From Geotalea sp. SG265 (lineage in GTDB: Bacteria > Desulfobacterota > Desulfuromonadia > Geobacterales > Geobacteraceae): a DNA stretch of 64,000 nucleotides. Made by a program: the position numbers and the translations under genes. This document shows, in pieces, positions 26,390 to 35,289 of this stretch. The stretch spans positions 186,001 to 250,000 of the forward strand of contig NZ_JAKZFT010000002.1 in NCBI RefSeq assembly GCF_022808985.1, given 5' to 3'. Numbering within the stretch: the stretch's first letter is position 1; every line of letters starts with the position of its first letter. The notes beneath the pieces are model-generated. The model was not told where the DNA came from and did not search any database. It saw nothing but the letters and a program-made list of their open reading frames with translations.

Positions 26390-26658
26390 CGTGGATCTCC
26401 CCTTTATTCCTTAGCCAGATATATTAAGCAATCCTATCAGAAAAAGACATAAGATAAATAGAATTTTCGGCAATGCGATTGTGTTGCTCCTTGCCGTCTT
26501 AACGTGCTACCAGGCCGATCATTGAGTAAAGAGGACATTCATTAACTAGCCCCGAACCAGCAGAGAATTGGTTTTAAAATTGCATGCCAATTACTCAGAC
26601 TATTCCATATACCACAAAAAATAACCTTCTAAATATCGTACCGAACGAGGAGGAAACC

Positions 26659-28599
26659 ATGTATTTCAGACTTCTTACAGCCCTTGCAGGCCTGCTGATG
26701 TGCGCGAGTTACGCCGCTGCATTTCCGTTTGCCTACATTACCAACCTCAGCGATAACACCGTATCGGTTATCGACACTAAAGATAACAGGTACGTCAAGA
26801 AAGTTACTCTCGGCACGGGTGTATATCCCTATGGTGTAGCCGTCAGCCCAGATGGGAAATATGTTTTCGTGTCGAATCAGACATCTCAATCCATTTCGGT
26901 CATCGACGCACGCAACGACATCGCCAATCCCACGGTTGTCAGTACCATCAGTTCGCTGGGCGGCACTCCCAGCGGTTTAGCGATCAACCCCGCGGGAACA
27001 CGACTTTATGTAGCAAACAATTCCACAGCCTCCGTTTCCGTGCTCGATGTCTCAGCGCTGACCGGCGACACCACGGCTGCATCAATACAGGTCGCATCCC
27101 CCACCGTCGGCAATAATCCCGAAGGTGTAGCTGTTGATCCTGACGGCACCAATGTCTATGTCGCCAACTACGGCTCCGGCACTGTTTCCGTTATCAGAAC
27201 GTCGGATAATACCTTGATAAATACCATTAACGTAGGCCCCAACCCCAAAGGCATTGCGGTGGGCAAGGTAAATGGCTTTGTCAAGATCTTTGTCGCCAAC
27301 AGTGGTAGTGGTACCGGTGCTAATACAGTTTCAGCAATAGATGCCGGCACGCTGTCCGTGACACCTATCACGGTAGGTACAACTCCTTACACCGTTGCTG
27401 TTGCGGCAAACGGTGCCAATGTCTACGTGTCCAACTCCGGCTCCGACTCCGTATCCGTAATTAGTACGGCCACCAACCCTTACAGCGTTACTACCACATA
27501 CACCCTGCCATACCTCGGTACACCGCAAGGTATAGCAGTGACACCTGATGGTAATAGGATTTATGCCGTCAACACTACTGGCGACTCCGGCATTGGCAGC
27601 GTTTCTTCGATCGTACCTGCTGATACCACGAATCCTACCACAGAGCTTATCAACACCACCGCTTTTCCTGACTTTTTTCAATCACCGGCTACTCTCGGCA
27701 ATTTCATAGGTCCCCGGCTCTACACCATCACGGCAACCGCAGGCAGCAACGGCAGCGTTACTTCTCCTGACAGCAAGACGACCAGTGCCGCCAACAATAA
27801 TACCATTCTGTCCGTTGTGGATCCGGCAACCCGCCCTGCATATACCCTTGCCCCTGATCCTCTATACCGGGTCGATAGTATTTCCATCGACAACGCCCCT
27901 ATCGTCCTCGACACCGACCCCAACTATAATAAGACCACCAAAACCTACACCTTCAGCCCAGTCGCCGACGATCACTCATTGCAGGCTACCTTCATCAAGG
28001 ATTTCGATCATCTTTCCATCACCAGGAAGGCAGCATCTACCGGCTCAACTGCCGACGGCTCCGTTACCAGCAGTCCCGCCGGTGTCAACTGCAGTGCGTC
28101 AACCGCACCTAGCCTCTGTTATGTATTGTTTCAGGAAGGCACACCCATCACCCTTACTGCTACTCCGAACCCCGGCAAGTTTTTTGCTGGCTGGGTGGGA
28201 GACACGGATGGCAACGGTAGCCTGATCAACAACGGCGCCCTCTGTGACGGCAAGAAAACAACCACCTGCACCTTCACCATGAGCACCTATACCAGCGTCA
28301 CTGCAGTGTTTTCCGACACGAACCCAGTTGGGCCTGTACGTATGCTCCCGCAAGGCACTTATTTCTCCACAATCCAGGAAGCCTTTAATGCAGCAGACGC
28401 CACCACCACAGAAATTCAGCTTTCTCTCCCTTCGTTCACGGAGAATCCGAACTTGATCAATGGCAGGTCGTTTATTCTGAGCGGCGGCTGGCCCAACGAT
28501 TACAGCTATGGTTCTCAAAGCACGTCGCCCACTTTGATCACCGGATCACTTACCATCACCAGTGGCACTATTACCGCCAACAACATTGCCATCAACTGA
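26659..28599 (+). CDS. Secreted YVTN-type beta-propeller protein with beta-sandwich tail
   Basis: About 646 residues. ATG 26659 follows GAGGAGGAAACC and opens a signal peptide (LLTALAGLLMCASYAAA, cleavage before FPF). Residues about 20-340 are seven to eight 40-residue blades with the YVTN pattern (AYITNLSDNTVSVIDT, YVANNSTASVSVLDV, YVANYGSGTVSVIRT, YVSNSGSDSVSVIST). Residues about 350-570 are two InlB-repeat/Big-like segments (ITATAGSNGSVTSPDSKTT, then ITLTATPNPGKFFAGWVGD with GF-AGW). The C-terminus has a short parallel-beta start and no anchor. Likely exported to the cell surface; ligand unknown. It is divergent from cysC and convergent with the GT4 at 28673. Confidence 0.85.
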   Translation: MYFRLLTALAGLLMCASYAAAFPFAYITNLSDNTVSVIDTKDNRYVKKVTLGTGVYPYGVAVSPDGKYVFVSNQTSQSISVIDARNDIANPTVVSTISSLGGTPSGLAINPAGTRLYVANNSTASVSVLDVSALTGDTTAASIQVASPTVGNNPEGVAVDPDGTNVYVANYGSGTVSVIRTSDNTLINTINVGPNPKGIAVGKVNGFVKIFVANSGSGTGANTVSAIDAGTLSVTPITVGTTPYTVAVAANGANVYVSNSGSDSVSVISTATNPYSVTTTYTLPYLGTPQGIAVTPDGNRIYAVNTTGDSGIGSVSSIVPADTTNPTTELINTTAFPDFFQSPATLGNFIGPRLYTITATAGSNGSVTSPDSKTTSAANNNTILSVVDPATRPAYTLAPDPLYRVDSISIDNAPIVLDTDPNYNKTTKTYTFSPVADDHSLQATFIKDFDHLSITRKAASTGSTADGSVTSSPAGVNCSASTAPSLCYVLFQEGTPITLTATPNPGKFFAGWVGDTDGNGSLINNGALCDGKKTTTCTFTMSTYTSVTAVFSDTNPVGPVRMLPQGTYFSTIQEAFNAADATTTEIQLSLPSFTENPNLINGRSFILSGGWPNDYSYGSQSTSPTLITGSLTITSGTITANNIAIN

Positions 28600-28618
28600 T
28601 AAGAATGAATAAATAATG

Positions 28619-28650
28619 AAAAAAAGGCAGCCAATCGGCTGCCTTTTTTT
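28619..28650 (+). terminator. Bidirectional rho-independent terminator
   Basis: AAAAAAGGCAGCC, the four-base loop AATC, then GGCTGCCTTTTTTT. The seven-base stem has an A-run on one side and a T-run on the other, so it can stop both the propeller gene (plus) and the GT4 gene (minus) that converge here. Confidence 0.92.
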
Positions 28651-28672
28651 ATGGCCTTTTAAATGCCATGTC

Positions 28673-29872
28673 CTACCTTATCAGTTTATTGTACAGTACA
28701 AGCAGCCGTTCCCCTCTCGCCCGCCAGGAATGATTATGCACAGCCTTTTCCCTTACCTGTTTCGACAACGACTTGACCCTTTGGCCATCTGCCACAAGTA
28801 GTGCGATCTTTTCCGCCAAATCGGCTGCGTTACCATACTCCGCAAATATACCCGTCTCCCCGAGTATTTCGCGGTTGACCGGCGTATCGAAAGCAACAGT
28901 GGGCAAACCGCAGGCCATGTAGTTGAAGATTTTGCCATTGGCCTCCGCGCGGGAGATTTTCGGCGAAACCGCAATATCGCAGGCTGAAAGGTATTTGGGA
29001 GCATACTCATAATCGATCTTGCCCGTAAAAGTAACCACGGAAGCCACGTTGAGCTGCCTGCTTTTCTCAATGTACTTTTCTTCGGGAAATCCCATGATCA
29101 AAAAGTGAAGGTCCCTCTTTTGCGCTTTGAGTCTGGCCACCGCATCAAGAAGGATATCTATGCCCTGGTACTCGTTGAGAAGCCCGAGGTAAGCAACAAC
29201 AGGCACATCCACTGGAAGCCGCAGCTCATCTCTGCTCTCCGTTTTTCCATAGGGACGGAAGCACTCCGTGTCAACGCCGTCAATAAGCGCTTCGACATTC
29301 CCTTCCGGTATCTTCCAGGTGTTGACTAGTGCATCGGCACTGGGACTTGAACTTGTGATTATGAAATCGGCGGCTCGATTGATTCTGTCTTCGACGATAG
29401 CAAAAACTTTGAGAAGTGCCGATTGTTTTCCGGTGAAACCATGGTCCGACACTTCGGTCGTCATGCTTCCCTGGTAATCGAACAGCAGAGGCACCTTGAG
29501 CAGTTTCTTCAGCATGAAGCCGACCAGCGCTCCTTCATGAAGATGTGCATGTATGAGGTCGGGTGCAAAGGATTTGCATATCTGCAGAGCCTTGAAAAAC
29601 AGGAGCAGATCCAGGTAGGGTTTATGCCAGGAGGGTCCCGCCTCGCGCTTTTTGTACCAGGGTATCGGGCAAGTCCTGTAAGTGGGAATAGGGGAAATGG
29701 TACGGCCGAGATGATAGGTGACGATCCTGACATCGATCCCCAAAGACCTGAGAGCTTTAGCCTCTTCATAGATGCGCACATGACAGCCCCTGTCGGAAAA
29801 GTATGGGGTAGGAGCTATCATGAGGATTTTTGATGGGTTGTCAGGCAAGATTGATCTTTTCTTTAACGACAT
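28673..29872 (-). CDS. Glycosyltransferase family 4 (GT-B fold)
   Basis: About 399 residues. KILMIAPTPYFSDRGCHVRIYEEA is the N-terminal glycine loop. DLIHAHLHEGALVGFMLKK is typical of GT4, and the C-terminal half has VVAYLGLLNEYQGIDILLDAVARL and ISRAEANGKIFNYMACGLPTVAFDTPVNREIL, the E-x7-E donor-binding region. ATG 29872 overlaps the end of the upstream gene by 32 bases; an in-frame ATG at 29821 would remove the overlap but also the first strand. It ends at the shared terminator. Sugar specificity is unknown. Confidence 0.88.
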   Translation of the reverse strand: MSLKKRSILPDNPSKILMIAPTPYFSDRGCHVRIYEEAKALRSLGIDVRIVTYHLGRTISPIPTYRTCPIPWYKKREAGPSWHKPYLDLLLFFKALQICKSFAPDLIHAHLHEGALVGFMLKKLLKVPLLFDYQGSMTTEVSDHGFTGKQSALLKVFAIVEDRINRAADFIITSSSPSADALVNTWKIPEGNVEALIDGVDTECFRPYGKTESRDELRLPVDVPVVAYLGLLNEYQGIDILLDAVARLKAQKRDLHFLIMGFPEEKYIEKSRQLNVASVVTFTGKIDYEYAPKYLSACDIAVSPKISRAEANGKIFNYMACGLPTVAFDTPVNREILGETGIFAEYGNAADLAEKIALLVADGQRVKSLSKQVREKAVHNHSWRARGERLLVLYNKLIR

Positions 29873-30785
29873 AGATCGGTTTGGACTGGGCCTCATAGTA
29901 GGTGCGGGCATTCAATTCTGCCAGAAGTCCGAGGACGATGAATTGCACCCCCATGAACAGCAGGAAGGCAGTCAGAATGAGCAGAGGATTACGATTCATA
30001 CTCATCTGCTCGAAAATCTTCATATAAATAACGGCAGCTCCGCTTAATCCACCGGCAGCTAAGGTATAAATGCCCCACTTGCCAAATAGCTGGATCGGCT
30101 TCGTGGAATACGCCAGCAGGAATTTAACTGTCATCAGGTCGAGTATGACGCGGGTGGTCCTGGATATACCGTACTTGCTGACGCCGCGCACGCGGGGATA
30201 ATGGGCAACCGGAAGCTCCGTAACCTTTGCCCCAACCTGCGAAGCAAGGGCCGGCACAAAGCGGTGCATCTCCCCATAGAGATTGATTCCTTCCAGCACC
30301 TCTCTCCGATAGGCCTTCAATGTACACCCGTAATCATGCAGATGGACACCCGTCATCTTCGAGATCAAACGATTGGCAATAAGAGAAGGCAATTTCCGGT
30401 TGACAAAGGTATCCCGGCGATTTTTTCGCCATCCGGAAACTACATCGAACCCTTCATTGATCTTGGCCACCAGGCGCGGAATGTCCGCTGGATCGTTCTG
30501 CAGATCTCCGTCCATGGGAACGACAACATTGCCGCCGGCAACTGCAAATCCAGCGGCCATGGCCGCAGTCTGGCCGAAGTTGCGGCGTAACCTGATCACT
30601 TTTATCAGTGTATTCTCTATTGCTATGGCTTTTAAAGCCCGGAACGAACCGTCGACTGAGCCGTCATCCACAAGAATCAGCTCGTAAGAAAGACCGTTGC
30701 CATCCAGCGCGGCAAATACCTTGCGGCAAAGGTCTGGGATATTCTCCTCTTCATTATAGATGGGAACTACCACACTAAGATCCAC
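29841..30785 (-). CDS. DPM/ArnC/GtrB-like polyprenyl-phosphate glycosyltransferase
   Basis: About 314 residues. LSVVVPIYNEEENIPDLCRKV, LVDDGSVDGSFRAL and VVPMDGDLQNDPADIPRLV (DXD) define the dolichol-phosphate-mannose-synthase-like GT2 branch. RLISKMTGVHLHDYGCTLKAYRREVL is its acceptor motif. Two C-terminal membrane segments (GIYTLAAGGLSGAAVIYM; LLILTAFLLFMGVQFIVLGLLAEL) match GtrB/ArnC architecture. It would charge undecaprenyl phosphate with a sugar for later transfer on the periplasmic side, for which the TMTC-like proteins in this window are conceivable users. I favour GTG 30785 (GGGAGAG upstream); TTG 30833 is an alternative. Confidence 0.87.
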   Translation of the reverse strand: MDLSVVVPIYNEEENIPDLCRKVFAALDGNGLSYELILVDDGSVDGSFRALKAIAIENTLIKVIRLRRNFGQTAAMAAGFAVAGGNVVVPMDGDLQNDPADIPRLVAKINEGFDVVSGWRKNRRDTFVNRKLPSLIANRLISKMTGVHLHDYGCTLKAYRREVLEGINLYGEMHRFVPALASQVGAKVTELPVAHYPRVRGVSKYGISRTTRVILDLMTVKFLLAYSTKPIQLFGKWGIYTLAAGGLSGAAVIYMKIFEQMSMNRNPLLILTAFLLFMGVQFIVLGLLAELNARTYYEAQSKPIYVVKEKINLA

Positions 30786-30804
30786 TACGAACTCTCCCGT
30801 TTCC

Positions 30805-31779
30805 TTAAATTGCAGATTGCCAACCGCGCCCAATATCCTTGATCCTTCTTATTGTGATTTCGCCAGCACAGGGAATACTCCAGCGAAACCGCGGTCGTAT
30901 CAAACCGGCAATGAAGCCGGCACCATAGCATATGTGCAAAGTCGGGTAAAGAACCGCGGCAAGACAGGCAATTCCCGTCCCTTTTCTTGTTCCATTCAGC
31001 AGTGAAAAAAATGCGTCCATGGCAAGATAGACCAGCAAAGGGATGACGTATGGAGTCGCAATGAATACAGGAATAAGCAGAAGGTATAAGATAAACAATG
31101 ATGGTGCCAAGGTAAAGACTTTTATCTCCCGGCTCACATGAACCTGCTCAGCTCTACCGCGCCCGTAGCCAAATATTTGTTTGACAAAGGCGCGGTACGA
31201 TGGGCGCTGACTGCGCATGACCGCCAAGGAAGGATCATGTATCAGCAATCGCCCTTCATTCTTCAGGCGACCCATCAGCTCATTTTCCTCATTGGGATAC
31301 AGCCGCTCATCAAGCCCGCCAAAAGAAAGAAAGACATCCCTGCGAAAACTGAGGTTGCAGAGAATGAGCTCGGCATCGTCGGTTTGTCGAGCCTTGCCGA
31401 CAAGCCGGTAGCGGTTCCGGTTCCCCCCCCCGCCGAACGCCGATGCCAGGACCGCGCCTGCCGACTTCTGAAAAAGAGTATCATCTTCCGGAGTCAGGGA
31501 GGGGCCACCAACAGCGACGACAGCAGGATCCTTCAGGTAGTGATCTGCCACCCTGTGCAAAAAATGGGGATCCACGAGGGAATCGTCATCCAGAAAATAG
31601 AGGATATCTCCGGATGCCAGAGCGGCAGCAGCATTCCTCTGGGCACTGGGGCGGCATCCCTCAGCAACTAGGATTTCAAAAAGCTCCTGAGGATAATCCA
31701 CAGTGCAGAGCGGCCCTAAGGCTTTGACGGCTCCTGATGGTTTGACGGGGATAATAACAGATATTTTCAGAGGTTCCAT
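30805..31779 (-). CDS. Membrane-associated glycosyltransferase family 2
   Basis: About 324 residues. ISVIIPVKPSGAVKAL is the first strand. The usual donor motif is shortened to VAEGCRPSAQRNAAAALASG, followed by YFLDDDSLVDPHF (DDD). FGGLDERLYPNEENELMGRL and RSQRPSYRAFVKQIFGYGRGRAEQV are the acceptor-side ED and QxxRW-like segments. Three hydrophobic segments follow (LAPSLFILYLLLIPVFIA; PLLVYLAMDAFFSLL; IACLAAVLYPTLHICYGAGF), so it is anchored in the inner membrane. The start at 31779 keeps it clear of the terminator at 31796. It is coupled to the downstream GtrB-like gene. Confidence 0.85.
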   Translation of the reverse strand: MEPLKISVIIPVKPSGAVKALGPLCTVDYPQELFEILVAEGCRPSAQRNAAAALASGDILYFLDDDSLVDPHFLHRVADHYLKDPAVVAVGGPSLTPEDDTLFQKSAGAVLASAFGGGGNRNRYRLVGKARQTDDAELILCNLSFRRDVFLSFGGLDERLYPNEENELMGRLKNEGRLLIHDPSLAVMRSQRPSYRAFVKQIFGYGRGRAEQVHVSREIKVFTLAPSLFILYLLLIPVFIATPYVIPLLVYLAMDAFFSLLNGTRKGTGIACLAAVLYPTLHICYGAGFIAGLIRPRFRWSIPCAGEITIRRIKDIGRGWQSAI

Positions 31780-31795
31780 TTTTCGGGAAAACATG

Positions 31796-31816
31796 GAAAA
31801 ACCGGGTTACCCCGGT
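31796..31816 (-). terminator. Rho-independent terminator after the beta-barrel gene
   Basis: On the minus strand ACCGGGGTAACCCGGTTTTT: the stem is ACCGGG/CCCGGT with a GTAA loop and a short T-run. It stands 4-24 bases beyond the stop codon at 31820. Confidence 0.8.
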
Positions 31817-31819
31817 CTC

Positions 31820-34033
31820 TCAGAAGACTTTTTTCAGATTGGCTTCGAATCGCTTTTCTAGCCGGTTGCCGTTGCCGTGCTCACGGCCGTAGCTGTAGTC
31901 CAGCGTTGCCTGCATGAGGTTGAAATTAAAACCGATGGTGGCGTTGTAAATATTCTGGGTGGCATCCTCATGGGAAAGAAGGGAATATTTGGCCCTGGCC
32001 GCTATAAATAGCCTGGTCAGAGGATAATACTTAATTCCGCCGATAAGACTTTTGGTCGATGCCCTGTATGAAAAGTAAGTTTGTTCATCATATTCCAGCC
32101 CTTGATTTAATTCAAGAATCCGCCGAGTGACGCCATAATCCGTATACAGGTAGTAGTTGGTTGCTTGCTTAAGAGAAGTCAGCCTGCTGCCGGTTCCATC
32201 AGTATTGTTCGTATTGCTGTAAGAGTATTGAACCGAAGATTCAAGGGTTCGGTCGGGGGAATATATAATACTGCCGTCCCCGTTAAAGTCCGTGTGAGAA
32301 TTATTTGTCTCGTTATAGGTTACGTAGCGGGTATTCATCCTGACTTTGAAGCTCTTTATTGTGTAATCAATGGTGTTGGCAAACTCAGTCGCATGGGTCG
32401 TCGGCCGGTTCCTGGCCTGCAACAGATCATCGGTGAGAATAAAGCCAATCCTCAGACGTGCAACTGGCTGCCAAGAGGCACTGGCCACGGCACGGGAACG
32501 CGTATAGCTGTCAGTAGGGGTCTTGAAACCTGAGCTTTCATTGCCGACGAAGCTGGGCTGGGAAGAAGTACTTACGGATGTCAGATCATCAGCAGCATTG
32601 CCGTTGGAAATGGTAACAGTTTCAGTAATATCCAGTTTCAAACTGTTCGTTGGGGCATAGCCACCCTTAACAGAAAACATCTGGGTCAGAACTGAACTTT
32701 CTTCGGCATTACGGGAGCGATTACGCGCTGAGGTGATATCGTAACTTGCAAAAAGGCCGTACACCGAAGAAAATCTCCGGGTGCTCGTCGTCTCCAAATG
32801 GCCATTAAGGCTGAGGGTTTTTCCGCCATTGGAATCATCGTAACTTTCAACCGACCCTGAGTGCATGAGGGTGAATCGCTCTCTCTTGAAGGTATCGATC
32901 CGGTAGGAGGCAAGAAAATCTCTTGTATCATAGTTATTCAAAATTCTTACTTTGCTTTGGTCCATATTGAGCCTCACCCGCCAGTCAGTATCAGCTCCCA
33001 TGGTTCCCGAAACATATAAAGGAATTCTGGTATCATACGTAAGACCATATGTATCGATGGTCCGCCTGAATGAATTATAGGTCTTGGCTTCCCAACGGGA
33101 TCTGCTGGCAGTGCCGAAGAGATCGACTTCATAGGATTCGTAACTGTCGCTCATTTCCTGATGCTTCGTGTATTGACCGTCGGCAGAAACTTTGATCCAG
33201 TTCGAAAAGTCCACCCATCGCCGCTGCATTTGCTGGTCGATGGTTCCGAGAATGACCTGCGTCTCCTTGTAACTGAGGGTCGGATTCAGGTAGTCGGTAA
33301 AATTAGTGGTTCGCACATGAAACCAGTTATCTTTTTTGTTGAGGCTCACGAATGCAAGCCTCCTCAACCGGGTATCCTCGGGTGTCAAGGTTTTGAGGTC
33401 ATGGATTATATTGTCCTGGTAGTCGATGAATATTCGAGGCAACTGGCCGAAAATGGAGTTGTACTGCCCCCCTTTGTTCCCGATGTCAACGTTGAAACCA
33501 CTCAGTATCCGTGTACCGTCACGCAATGAGGTAGTTAAGGATGGAGGGATCAGCGCGTCGTTCTGCAGCAGGGGCAAACCGGCATCACTGGAAAAAGAGC
33601 TTCTACTCAGGTCGTAACTGTAAAATCTGGCAAAAACAGGGAGTTCCTGGGGATCAATTCGCACATCCCCTCGATAGAGAATATGGCCGGCACTGACTGA
33701 GAAGCTATCGCTGATAGCTTGAGGCCCGACAAAAGTTTTGAGCTTGGTGTCGAATGAGGTCCATTCGTAGCCGAGGGAAAGTCTATACTGGCCAAGGCGC
33801 CCATTGGCAAGCTCTCCAGCTGTAGAGTAGAGCAGGGAATAGCGCTGCCTGAAGCTGGAAGCATCAACGGCTTTGGCACCGTTGACCTCCCTATCGTAGC
33901 TGACATAACCAAGTTCGGCCTCACCAACGAGAGCAGCCTCAGCTGAAGGCAAACGCAAGAAGTAAGCCGCCAAGAGAAGCAGCACAATCGACAGGGGATG
34001 AAGCATATATACGTATTTCTTGCCTTTTTCCAT
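31820..34033 (-). CDS. Outer-membrane beta-barrel protein (porin-like, electron-transfer cluster)
   Basis: About 737 residues from ATG 34033, which begins MEKGKKYVYM, then a signal peptide (LSIVLLLLAAYFLRL, cleavage after PSAEA). The whole mature part alternates polar and aromatic/hydrophobic residues in strands separated by polar turns, for example RLGQYRLSLGYEWTSFDT, WEAKTYNSFRRTIDTYGLTYDT and SSVQYSYSNTNNTDG. It ends in Phe (ANLKKVF), the usual BAM recognition end. No haem motif is present. Placed directly after an OmcE-like cytochrome, it could be the outer-membrane part of a conduit or of the filament export route; this is inference. The longer frame to 34156 lacks a signal peptide at its start. 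Confidence 0.75.
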   Translation of the reverse strand: MEKGKKYVYMLHPLSIVLLLLAAYFLRLPSAEAALVGEAELGYVSYDREVNGAKAVDASSFRQRYSLLYSTAGELANGRLGQYRLSLGYEWTSFDTKLKTFVGPQAISDSFSVSAGHILYRGDVRIDPQELPVFARFYSYDLSRSSFSSDAGLPLLQNDALIPPSLTTSLRDGTRILSGFNVDIGNKGGQYNSIFGQLPRIFIDYQDNIIHDLKTLTPEDTRLRRLAFVSLNKKDNWFHVRTTNFTDYLNPTLSYKETQVILGTIDQQMQRRWVDFSNWIKVSADGQYTKHQEMSDSYESYEVDLFGTASRSRWEAKTYNSFRRTIDTYGLTYDTRIPLYVSGTMGADTDWRVRLNMDQSKVRILNNYDTRDFLASYRIDTFKRERFTLMHSGSVESYDDSNGGKTLSLNGHLETTSTRRFSSVYGLFASYDITSARNRSRNAEESSVLTQMFSVKGGYAPTNSLKLDITETVTISNGNAADDLTSVSTSSQPSFVGNESSGFKTPTDSYTRSRAVASASWQPVARLRIGFILTDDLLQARNRPTTHATEFANTIDYTIKSFKVRMNTRYVTYNETNNSHTDFNGDGSIIYSPDRTLESSVQYSYSNTNNTDGTGSRLTSLKQATNYYLYTDYGVTRRILELNQGLEYDEQTYFSYRASTKSLIGGIKYYPLTRLFIAARAKYSLLSHEDATQNIYNATIGFNFNLMQATLDYSYGREHGNGNRLEKRFEANLKKVF

Positions 34034-34393
34034 AAGGTCCCAACTACTTATAAACAAATATTTATCTTCATCGTAGTATATTCTGCAATTATCATACCTC
34101 GGCAGTTTTATTTTTGACACAGGGCAGAACGCAGTAACTAGTCGATTTTTCACCAAACTTACATTGCAATTTTCAAATAACCAGTTAAAAACTTATTGAT
34201 CGCTATATGACATAGTTTTTTACAGTGAAATGGCAAAAGAAGAGAGGGTGTTGGGATCATGGGGGGGAGTTACTGTCGAAGGAGAACCGGTCCACATACA
34301 AATCACTGGGGAAGAAACTCAAGGGGCACCAACCGCGCATCACTGCCGATAAATTGAACACTCTTGTCATGACAGCACGCTTTGGGTTGTTGC
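34034..34393. other. Non-coding gap between the beta-barrel gene and omcE terminator
   Basis: About 360 bases without a gene I can support. It should contain the promoter of the beta-barrel gene. An A+T-rich stretch at 34150-34215 is the likely place, but I cannot point to a convincing -35/-10 pair. Confidence 0.5.
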
Positions 34394-34424
34394 AAAAAAA
34401 AGAGGGGGTTACCCCCCTCTTTTC
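34394..34424 (-). terminator. Rho-independent terminator after omcE
   Basis: On the minus strand AGAGGGGG, a short GTAA-type loop, CCCCCTCT and then eight T. A perfect eight-base stem 20-50 bases after the omcE stop. Confidence 0.93.
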
Positions 34425-34444
34425 GCCAGCTAGTCAAGCTACTA

Positions 34445-35134
34445 TTACTTCAGATGACAGGTAGTACAGAGCTTGCTGTTTTCCATGGAAACCCTGAGGA
34501 ACGGAACATAGGTATTGTCGTGAACATTGTGGCAGGTGTTGCACTCAAGATAGATTTCTTTAGCAAGAGGCAATACACCACCGACTTTGTTACTTCCATC
34601 CGCAGGCGCCAAGGTACCAGAAGCAGCAACAGCCTTGCTGTAAATGATGTTGATCGGATGATCGTTGGTCAGATTGGTGCCCAGAGCGGCCTTGCCGGCG
34701 ACAAAGTCAGTAGCCCCAAAACCGGTGTTAAGAGGGATAGAGCTTGGGCGAGTGTCGTCTAGACCGATCGGCGCAGTAGCGACGGCGGCGTTAACCCCTG
34801 TCGTACCGTCATGACAGCTCATACAGAGGATAGACGGGCTGTTCGGATCCAATGTCCTGCTGGAGCCGGTAGCGTACCAGGAATCATCCTCCTTGATAAC
34901 GCCAGAGGTGTAAAGTTTGAAGCTCGCCGTCGGATTGTTTCTGTTCCACAGGGCGCGGGTCATTACCGAGTTGTGCGGTGTATGACAGTAGACACAGATC
35001 TGGTTGGTTTGACCTCTCTCAGGCAGACCGTTGCCACTTGAGAGGTTATGTTTCGAGGTGACGATTCCCGCCATCGCCCCCGTGGCGACGGTGAGTACTG
35101 CAGTTGCTGCCAATACGGATAAAATCTTTTTCAT
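34445..35134 (-). CDS. omcE: OmcE-like tetraheme c-type cytochrome (extracellular filament type)
   Basis: The protein has 229 residues. The signal peptide is residues 1-22 (ILSVLAATAVLTVATGAMA). Four CXXCH sites bind haem: CVYCH (47), CMSCH (104), CNTCH (198) and CTTCH (223). The mature protein has exactly four other His at 29, 54, 159 and 205, enough for bis-His ligation of every haem, as in the OmcE nanowire of Geobacter sulfurreducens (about 230 residues, four haems). Conserved-looking segments are SKHNLSS, YCHTPHN, TNDHPIN and CHNVHDNTYVPFLR. It would polymerise outside the cell and carry electrons to metal oxides. AGGAGG precedes the ATG. A sigma-54 promoter lies upstream and a terminator downstream. 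The OmcE name is by recalled similarity. Confidence 0.85.
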   Translation of the reverse strand: MKKILSVLAATAVLTVATGAMAGIVTSKHNLSSGNGLPERGQTNQICVYCHTPHNSVMTRALWNRNNPTASFKLYTSGVIKEDDSWYATGSSRTLDPNSPSILCMSCHDGTTGVNAAVATAPIGLDDTRPSSIPLNTGFGATDFVAGKAALGTNLTNDHPINIIYSKAVAASGTLAPADGSNKVGGVLPLAKEIYLECNTCHNVHDNTYVPFLRVSMENSKLCTTCHLK

Positions 35135-35228
35135 CTGGTAAATCCTCCTCTTTCATTGGTGTTGCTAAAGTTAGTTGTGTGATTTTGCTACTCTTCCTTG
35201 TCTTGGAGTCACCTGCCTTTCGGTTAAA

Positions 35229-35266
35229 TTGAATGCATTCAATGCGAATGAAATTAAATTTAATTT
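35229..35266. promoter_or_regulatory. Two perfect palindromes in the omcE 5' region
   Basis: TTGAATGCATTCAA (35229-35242) and AAATTAAATTTAATTT (35251-35266) are both perfect dyads, with centres 23 bases apart. They lie just downstream of the sigma-54 site, at or after the expected start of transcription. They could be operators or form leader hairpins; no known consensus is assigned. Confidence 0.6.
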
Positions 35267-35273
35267 ACTCTTT

Positions 35274-35289
35274 AGCAACTTGCGTGCCA
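35274..35289 (-). promoter_or_regulatory. Sigma-54 (RpoN) promoter of omcE
   Basis: On the minus strand TGGCACGCAAGTTGCT matches the sigma-54 consensus TGGCAC-N5-TTGCW at every defined base (-24 TGGCAC, -12 TTGCT). It lies about 140 bases upstream of the omcE ATG, so transcription should start near 35264 with a leader of about 130 bases. An RpoN-dependent activator would be required. Confidence 0.85.
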
